Shown piece after piece: positions 6,864 to 13,542 of a stretch of DNA of 13,542 nucleotides. Every line of letters begins with the position of its first letter. The first letter of the stretch is position 1. The notes below the pieces were generated by a model, which worked only from the letters and a program-made list of their open reading frames with translations, was not told where the DNA came from and did not search any database. The stretch is from assembly GCA_964586815.1 (NCBI GenBank), contig CAZPIB010000025.1, forward strand, positions 1 through 13,542. Reading direction: 5' to 3'. The DNA is from CAWUJK01 sp964586815 (GTDB taxonomy: Bacteria > Patescibacteriota > Gracilibacteria > BD1-5 > UBA6164). The position numbers and the translations under genes are program-made.

Positions 6864-9395
6864 AGCAATTTTATTAGACTTTAAGTATGTGTTTATAAAA
6901 CTTGTAACCATTGGAGCTGGTTTTTGAAAAATACTTGAACCAAAACTTACAATTGTACCAAAACTTAATTTTCAATCACTTTCTTCTACATTTATTCTAT
7001 CATTAATTAGATGTCTTGTGTCTCAATAAATAGAACCTCTTATAATTAATACATTATTTGTGGCAGTTCCATCTGATTTAATTTTTCAATTTAAAACAAT
7101 ATAAGTTCATTTGATTTCTATAATATTACTATTAATAATAATATTTCAATTTTTTAAAACAAATGCCAAATTATAATTATGTGATGGTATAACATTAGTA
7201 TCAATAATTAAATTTCCATTATCAATAATAAATGTTGTAGGCTGAGTTATAGTAGAATAGTTTATACTACTCATATTGGTATTACCTTTTTTTATAAATA
7301 CATTAGATAAGCCATTATATTTTTCAAAAGAAGTATTTGTACTACCTGATATTATTGTAGACCCTTCACTATATTTAACAGTCTCTCAAACTACTTTTTC
7401 ATTAGTAGTAACTTGAGCTGAGCTTGATTTAGTTCATACTCATACATCATTATTATTAATTCAAGCTCTTCAATCATTTATATTAATTCCTCATGATTCA
7501 GCAATTTTTTGAGTATTTGCTCAAAATTTATTAAAACTTGTTCAGGCAGTAGTTTGAAGTGCTGGTCTTGCAACCCTTACTTTAAATTTACCAGTTAAGT
7601 GATCTGACCAATTAAGCATTCTAGAGTAGGGATCAGTATTTTCTCTTGTTCTAATTGTTACAACTAATTTATTATCTTCATAATTAGGTCAATCTACTTT
7701 ATTTTTATTAGCAATAATACTTGATAAATCTTTTTCTAAATAAATCTTTTGTCCTGGATAAAATCTTGTTGTAATATCTGTACAATATCTATTTCATAAA
7801 TCAGAAATACTATCTCAAGTATTTTTATGTACATATGATCAATTTGATGCTATAACATTTGCTTCAGTAATACATACTCAATCAAATACTCAATTACCAA
7901 ATGTATATGGAGAATTATTCCAAATATAAATTCTATTATTTAATCTTCATAAATTTTGATTATGCCCAATTATCATATCATACATCCCTACAAAACCAAT
8001 TTCACCTTGCATTGGAATAGTAGTAAGATTTCAGTCTGAAACTGGTATAGTTCCCCAATTTCAATCAAACTGACAACTACTACTACAAAAAGGAGGAAAG
8101 TAATCTAGATGATTTATACTTCAATCACTATTTGTATCAGTTTTTTCACATTCTTCATTTGTTTCTATTCTTCCATTACCACAATAAGGAGCTTGCATTT
8201 TACAAGCAAGTGAGGTATTCCAACCACTTGATTGGTTTACATTAATATTATTTCTAGAAACCCCACATCTAGGATTATTTACAGTAGAATTTCAATCAGC
8301 ATCTACAGTATTACAAGTAAATGTAAAACTATTAGTTCAGTTTGCTTGTGTAAATGCACTTCTATTATTAGAAAACTTTACTTGTTCATATAATCAGTCT
8401 GAATCACAATCTATTCAAAGAGTTCTAGTTCTTGAGCTTCAAATACAAGTGAAATTATCTCATCAATTATCTATTATATCCAAACATCTTACTGATGTTC
8501 ATCAACCTCATCATCCTCATCAACCTCAAATTGTATAACTTGCATTACAGTTTCAACCTGTGTGAAATATATTATTTGTATCTTTACATGACCAAGTATA
8601 ATTACTTCTATTTCAAGAAATTGTTGTATTAAAATTTACTACTGTTTCTCAAGATTTTTTACAAAGACCTACTGTTGCAGAAGTAACTTCTGAAGTTTGT
8701 GCTCAAGTAGTTGTTGCTTCACAAAATAGCCCTGATGGTGGTATTTCAATTTGACAAGTAGAACTACATCCATCTCCATTTACGTTATTTCAATCATCAC
8801 AAGCTTCTCCATGAGATACAATTCATTCTCAACAATATCTAATTTCATATGTAATACATTCATTTCCATGAATATTATAATTTCATATTCTTGAAATTTC
8901 AGTTATTGTTTTTGTATTACTCCTAGAATTTAATAAATCATCAAAATTTTTATGATATGTAAAATTATAAGAAATATCTCCTCATCTTATAAATTCTCAA
9001 TATTCAATATTATATACTATTTGTACAATTCTATTATTACTATTTAATGGTTTTTTAAAAGTACAATTAGCTCAAAGAGCTAAAACCCATTGGTTAGCAG
9101 GTAATATATTTGAATATCTTCACCAAGGTCAACATGATAATATGTCTGAAGGATCATATATTCAAACTTTTGATTCATTAGAAATATATCTATCATATAA
9201 TCCCATAGCAGAATCATATGGAAATTTATTTATACTATTACTATTTATAGGTATATATATTATTTCATTAACATCTGCTTCAGGACATGAAGTTTCTATT
9301 GAGTTTATCTCTCTTACATCAATAGCATTGATATTATGTAAATTTAAAAATGTAAATATTATTATTGATAATATCAATATGATTTTTTTTTTCAT
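6858..9395 (-). CDS. Large exported cysteine-rich surface protein with DUF4215-type repeats
   Basis: This 845-aa protein is continuous only with UGA as Gly. It begins with a Sec signal peptide (MKKKIILILSIIIFTF..., cleavage likely after NINA at about 24). A beta-rich region follows, then a DUF4215/Myxococcus-type cysteine-rich repeat (C188, C199 in EACDDGNNVNGDGCS, C210, C214), repeated in degenerate form at C405, C416, C437, C441 with the same C-x10-C and CxxxC spacing. Between them lie two further Cys-containing beta modules and a run of ten glycines (290-299). Residues about 500-845 lack cysteines and alternate short strands with Asn/Gly turns (INDTNV, IIINSNIIEIKG, NVLIIRGSIYG), suggesting a beta-helix or stacked-strand stalk. 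It is probably a secreted, disulfide-stabilised adhesin or surface-layer component. The C-terminus is not hydrophobic, so anchoring is unclear. The ATG lies in an A-rich leader without a Shine-Dalgarno sequence. Confidence 0.88.
8499..8528 (-). repeat. Ten-glycine tract written with seven UGA codons
   Basis: Residues 290-299 of the exported protein are all Gly. Reading order on the minus strand is TGA, GGT, TGA, TGA, GGA, TGA, TGA, GGT, TGA, TGA. It joins two cysteine-containing modules and probably acts as a flexible linker. The interleaving of TGA with GGT/GGA is direct support for UGA being Gly. Confidence 0.9.
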
Positions 9396-9439
9396 TTTTT
9401 TTTATTTATAAAATATTTTTTATCTTGCTCATGGAATAT
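9385..9439. repeat. Left copy of 55-bp duplication at the gap
   Basis: These 55 bp are identical, base for base, to 9540-9594 (offset 155). The stretch includes a T8-CA-T9 pattern, the ATG of the exported-protein gene (9393-9395) and, at 9420-9439, a copy of the last codons of the lipoprotein gene. It ends exactly at the first N. Confidence 0.95.
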
Positions 9440-9539
9440 NNNNNNNNNNNNNNNNNNNNNNNNNNNNNNNNNNNNNNNNNNNNNNNNNNNNNNNNNNNNN
9501 NNNNNNNNNNNNNNNNNNNNNNNNNNNNNNNNNNNNNNN
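9440..9539. other. Scaffold gap of exactly 100 N
   Basis: One hundred undetermined bases, the usual placeholder for a gap of unknown size. Both flanks carry the same 55 bp, so the neighbouring contigs probably overlap directly and nothing is missing. Collapsing one copy and the Ns shortens the region by 155 bp. Confidence 0.95.
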
Positions 9540-9594
9540 TTTTTTTTCATTTTTTTTTATTTATAAAATATTTTTTATCTTGCTCATGGAATAT
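9540..9594. repeat. Right copy of 55-bp duplication at the gap
   Basis: Starts at the first base after the Ns and matches 9385-9439 exactly; divergence begins at 9595. In this copy the 3' end and stop of the lipoprotein gene are in their real context. Its ATG (9548-9550) is the duplicate of the exported-protein start and runs into Ns. Confidence 0.95.
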
Positions 9595-9787
9595 CTGGAG
9601 TTAAAACTGCAGGAGTTTCTACAAATTGTAATCAAATTCTTTTTTCTTCTACAATTTTTTCTTCTACAATTTTTTCTTCTACAATTTTATTTTTATTAAC
9701 TTTTTCCTCAACTTTATTTTCATTAAAGCATGAAGATAAAAGGAAAGTTAGTAAAAATATTATAAGTAAATAAGATAATTTATTCAT
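9575..9787 (-). CDS. Small lipoprotein with VEEKI repeats
   Basis: A 70-aa protein whose N-terminus is a bacterial lipoprotein signal. MNKLSYLLIIFLLTF gives the charged start and hydrophobic core, and LSSC (17-20) is the lipobox with C20 as the lipidated residue. The mature part has a highly charged stretch with three near-identical VEEKI units (36-49), likely a helix or extended spacer, followed by a Pro-rich tail ending in PDIPGAR. It is far shorter than enzymatic lipoproteins and could be a membrane-anchored tether or assembly partner. After removing the duplicated gap it ends about 24 bp before the exported cysteine-rich protein gene, so the two probably form one transcript. Start ATG 9785-9787 is set by the signal peptide and by the promoter close upstream. 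Confidence 0.85.
9641..9685 (-). repeat. Three tandem 15-bp units inside the lipoprotein gene
   Basis: The 15-bp unit TTTTTCTTCTACAAT (plus strand) is repeated three times without mismatch and encodes IVEEK per unit on the minus strand. The perfect DNA identity suggests recent expansion by slippage, so the copy number may vary between strains. Confidence 0.9.
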
Positions 9788-9797
9788 AGTATGATGT

Positions 9798-9825
9798 ATT
9801 ATATATATAAAAATCTGTAAGTCAA
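9798..9825 (-). promoter_or_regulatory. Promoter of the lipoprotein / exported protein unit
   Basis: On the minus strand TTGACT (9825 to 9820) and a perfect TATAAT (9803 to 9798) are 16 bp apart, the best promoter match in the window. The -10 box ends only 10 bp before the ATG at 9787, so transcription should start within about 4 nt of the start codon, giving a leaderless or nearly leaderless mRNA. The surrounding 9788-9858 holds no gene. Confidence 0.65.
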
Positions 9826-9858
9826 TAATTTTATTTTATTTATATGATATTTGGATTA

Positions 9859-12800
9859 CTAAACTACTGGAGTATGTATATGAGCTGGTCATGTACCAGG
9901 AGTAGTTTGTACATTAGGATCTTTTAATGGGTCAATATTTTCTTTAGATATTTCTTCATTAGTCTCTCAAGTAACAGCCACTCATACATTTACCACATTA
10001 TGTTCTGGAGAATATACTTCACTAGTTGAAGTGGCTCCAAATTTAATTTCTTTTCAACCTTTAATAATAGTCAAATCTCTTAAAACTACAGCATCATTAA
10101 GACATTCTCACATCTTAGCAAAAGCAAGTTTATAATCTACTTTTATTCAATTATCTCATCAATTATTTATAAAATCTTTAACATCTTGAGTGTTGCTTAA
10201 ATTTGCTCAAACATTATTTAAAGATATTTTAATATTTTCTAAAACTCTATTTGGTATAGAATTAATTACTTCTTTGGATTTTCAATCAATATTTATAAAA
10301 TCTTTTCACCCTGTAGAAGCTATATTATATGCTCAAGTATATGGCATAATTCAATGCACATTTATTCTTCAGCTAGGTCTTCTAGATTCTACTCATGTAA
10401 ATGCTATAGAGCCATCAGATATTGATTTAAAAGAAAATTCTGCTTTATCTCAATTTGAATCATACCAAGCTTGTCTAGCTTCTTGAATTTGTGGTAATAA
10501 TTCTGGAAATTCTGTAGCAAATTGTTTATCAAAGAACTTTGTTCTATTGTGTTCTTTATTATACTCTAAAATAGTTTGACCTTCTTTCATAGTAATTACT
10601 CAGTCAACATTTTGTAAAGCTGTTTTTTTCATGAAATTACTAGATACAGATTGAATAATTAAAGCTTTTTCATTATCAGTTTTTATAAGACTTAAGCTAT
10701 GAAATAATTCAGGAAGTTCATTTTCAGAACCTTTTTGCGTAGCATAAATTTCAAATCAAGGATGATTTACAACTTTTTCAAATTGTTCCCATACTCTATC
10801 CAAAGTAGGCTCTCAATCTCTCTTATAATCAAAAGTCATTCTTTGAAGTTTTTGCATTCAAATTGTTTTTGGATGATTTAAAGCATCTTCTTGAATAATA
10901 TTAAAAAGATTAGTTCTGATTGACTCTGTAGATTTCATAGCATCTATATCATAAGTTTGTATTTCTTTATCTGAAATAGACAATCCTTCTGCATTACTTG
11001 TAATATCTACTAAATTAGAATCTATATATAATCAATCTGAATCTTTTGTACCTCAATTAATCACAATTGTGTATTCTACACCTTTATTTGTAGTGTGTTC
11101 ATTAATTGTAATATTAGAAAGATTTCAAGAAAGATATAAATTATTACCAACTCTTTCTGCTTGAGTATCTCATGTAGAATTTGAAATATTAAATTTACCT
11201 GCATCCTCAAACATAAGAGTATCTTTACCTTTATGGTTAATTTCTATTGCTCCTACTTTTCCTATATGTATTTCTTTATTTGTAATTATTTTTTCTCTTT
11301 CAATTGAGTGAAGAGTCTCATTCCAGTTAGTATTTATATGCTCTCCTCAAAGAGTAAGATACGGAATAGGTAAGAATCATGCAAGTAGAGCTATTCATCA
11401 ACCAATAGAAGTAAGTTTTGTTCACTCAGCATTACTATAAAGAGTATTTTCATAAAATGCTAAGTATCATTGCATCATATCAGTTAAAAATGCTTCTGAA
11501 AATTCTGTCCCTTTTGCATAAGTTTCATATGCTGTTTTCATTTCATTATAGATTTGTGCATCTTCTAATTTATTTTCTGATATTTCTCAAAAACTACTTT
11601 CATCAAAAGATTTTCAAGCTTCAATATCATTTGATACTTGTTTCAATAATTCTGACATTTTAACAGTCATTTTTTCAATTCAAGCAAAAGTATCTTCATC
11701 AACTTTATTAAAAGAAACTCAAACTACTTTTCATAAATGATTAGCAACTGCATAAAGAGAAAGAGAAGTCTTTCAATCTATTTGATTTGGATTTAATTTT
11801 TTAAATTCATCTATTTGAGTTTGTGTAGTATAAGATCCAGATAATGATGGAATAAATATATTTGTTAAAGAACCTTTAATATTAAATCCATTTTTTTCAA
11901 GAATATCTTTTGAAATAGTTATTCAAGGAATTCCATTTACTACTCAAACTTGTAAACTTTCAAAGAATAAGTTCATTTTTTCAATATCAAAACTAGCTCA
12001 TGCTCATAAATTACCATTTCCTAAAATAAGTCCTATTGCTTCCAATTTAATAGCCTTACTATCAACTCACTCTAAATCTTTTAAATTGGTTTTTATATGC
12101 TCATCTACTTTTTCACCTATAATTTTTACATTTTCTTCTCTAGTTTTATAGATTTCATTTACTGCCTCTTTGGTTCATCAAGTTTTTACAAGTTCAGATG
12201 GTTTAATTCACATATTTAATTGTACAGCTAAAGCTCTTTGAAATGTTTCTCTAGCAGAGAATAGGTTTGTAGACATTTTTGTAGCAAAAGAATCTATTGT
12301 CCCAAGACCTAAGTTTTTAAATAAAGTATCTGCTCAATCAGAAGTTAAGCTATCAAAAGTATGAAAATCCATTTGTAATTCTCAAACATAAAAATTTTTA
12401 TCAATAGTTAATGCACCACTTTTATCAAAATCAAATAAAATTTTTATTTGATCTTTTGCTGATAAACTAGGAATCTTTTCTTGAGTTCTTACATAATTTT
12501 CTATTACACTAGTAACTACTACTAACTCTTTATCTCAAAAAAGTCCTTTTGGATCATAACCACTATTCCTTAATATATCCCTTCTTGGATCTATAGGAGC
12601 CCCTGAAGAAAAATCATGTAAATCTACATTTGCTTTGTTTTCTTTTTCAGCTGTTTCTAATTTTCCTAATAATTGACTTAAGTTTGAGCTTTTAAGTAAT
12701 TCATTTAAACTAGATTTATTAACATCATTCATAGCTTCTAGCCTAGATTCAGTTCCTATTTTTATTCATAAGAAATGGTTGTGAAATTCTGAAATTGTTT

Positions 12801-13464
12801 CTTTTGTTTCTTGTTCCTGAAAATTTTGTATATTTTTATCAGGTTTAATTTCATCTAATGCTTTTTCATATGCTCAATTAGTTTTAGGGCCCCATATTCA
12901 ATCTATTGAATTCATTATTGGTCATTCTTTTAAATGTCATTCTTTTACTAAAGCTCTTTGTAATGTTACTATAGTAACTGAAGTTTTATTATCAAAATCA
13001 AAATTATTTATAATTTGTTCATTTTTAGATAACTCTTTTATATTTTCTTTTAATTCTCAAGTATCTTCTTTAGTTTGAGTAGTTGCTTTTACTTTATCTT
13101 TTACATTATTTGTAGCAATAACTATAACATTATTAGTTTTCTCTACACTTGCATTATAGTTTTCTCTAATTTTTTTAAATGTTATTTTATGCCTACTTTC
13201 TAAATCATCAAAAAAAATTTTAGTATTTTCATTAGATAAATCATAATGACCTCCTTTTACTTTATCTTTAAGATCTGAAATTTCTTTTATAAGATCATCA
13301 TTATCTCACCCTAACTTTGTTATTTGTTCTTCTAAAGAAGATAATTCATCTTTATTAATTTCTAAATTAGAATTTTTATCAAAAATACTTTGCTCTCCTC
13401 AGACTAAAGTATTAAATAGTAGTTTAGTATAAATTCCCTTTATTTGTTTTATAGTATATAGCAT
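9859..13464 (-). CDS. Giant 1201-aa protein with PG_binding_1-like domain
   Basis: The gene runs from ATG 13462-13464, the first possible start in frame, to TAG 9859-9861, directly followed by TAA. Residues about 30-160 are charged and heptad-like, probably coiled coil. Residues about 165-205 match the peptidoglycan-binding PG_binding_1 fold: TLQRALVKEGHLKEG...IDGIWGPKTNGAYEKAL, with the usual LQRAL, DGIWGPKT and A..KAL elements. The rest is a long mixed alpha/beta region I do not recognise; a hydrophobic Gly/Pro-rich stretch at 689-707 (GGIALLAGFLPIPYLTLGG) is the only membrane-like part. The C-terminus is Pro/Thr-rich (TPGTGPAHIHTPVV). No Sec signal peptide or lipobox is visible, which is unusual for a wall-binding protein. 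It is almost Cys-free, unlike its neighbour. It could be a wall-associated structural protein; the function is unknown. Confidence 0.88.
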
Positions 13465-13505
13465 AACAATATAATTAAAAAATAAATTATTTTTTTGTTT
13501 TACTT

Positions 13506-13511
13506 ATTATA
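13506..13511 (-). promoter_or_regulatory. Possible -10 box for the 1201-aa protein gene
   Basis: A perfect TATAAT on the minus strand lies 41 bp before the ATG at 13464. The region 17 bp upstream is a poly-T tract on the minus strand without a clear -35. The remainder of 13465-13542 is AT-rich with no other feature and no Shine-Dalgarno sequence. Confidence 0.35.
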
Positions 13512-13542
13512 TACTAACATAATAGAAAAAAAAAAGTCCAGT

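Noticed and set aside
9548..9550. Second start codon for another exported protein right of the gap
   Set aside because: It is the duplicate of the ATG at 9393-9395 within the 55-bp repeated contig end, so it is most likely an assembly artefact.
10190..10486. Plus-strand open frame
   Set aside because: Antisense to the 1201-aa gene with no recognisable domain or start signal.
13230..13260. Shine-Dalgarno-like AAAGGAGG on the minus strand followed by an ATG
   Set aside because: It is inside the 1201-aa coding sequence (codons for Lys-Gly-Gly-His) and the out-of-frame ATG opens only about 14 codons.

Overview
The window reads sensibly only if UGA is translated as glycine (genetic code 25). In-frame TGA falls where conserved families require Gly: the selectivity filter of a sodium channel, the HGS...PKYRGASP signature of Fmt, the GG pair of PrmC, and a ten-glycine tract written mostly as TGA. 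Tryptophan is always TGG. With the strong AT bias and the lack of Shine-Dalgarno sequences, this points to Absconditabacteria (SR1) or Gracilibacteria (BD1-5) of the CPR/Patescibacteria. I cannot separate the two from this sequence. Gene calls made with the standard or Mycoplasma code would break almost every gene here.

Layout. Positions 1-248 hold an edge tandem repeat, a 33-nt repeat pair with a small hairpin in each copy, and a promoter. A 180-aa protein (249-791, +), possibly a degenerate GHKL ATPase, converges on an unknown 221-aa helical protein (892-1557, -). A complete BacNav-type voltage-gated sodium channel (1758-2546, +) follows. Then comes a tight minus-strand operon with overlaps or gaps of a few bases: a WecA/TagO-type lipid-linked sugar transferase (5747-6805), a type IV pilin-like protein (5089-5757), Fmt (4124-5086), an ABC-2 permease (3358-4119) and PrmC (2562-3368).

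Upstream, behind a 38-nt perfect palindrome, lies a cell-surface unit on the minus strand: a small lipoprotein (9575-9787) and an 845-aa exported cysteine-rich protein with DUF4215-type repeats, a Gly10 linker and a beta-rich C-terminus (6858-9395). They appear separated by 100 Ns, but the two gap flanks share an identical 55 bp. The gap is probably an unmerged contig overlap, and the two genes are then about 24 bp apart. The window ends with a 1201-aa protein (9859-13464, -) carrying an N-terminal coiled coil and a PG_binding_1-like domain, otherwise unrecognised.

Taken together, the region mixes translation functions (Fmt, PrmC) with envelope and surface functions: polyprenyl-linked glycan synthesis, a pilin, an exporter permease, a lipoprotein, a large secreted protein and a peptidoglycan-binding protein. 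This suits a small epibiotic or predatory CPR cell, but that lifestyle is an inference from the lineage and not from the sequence.
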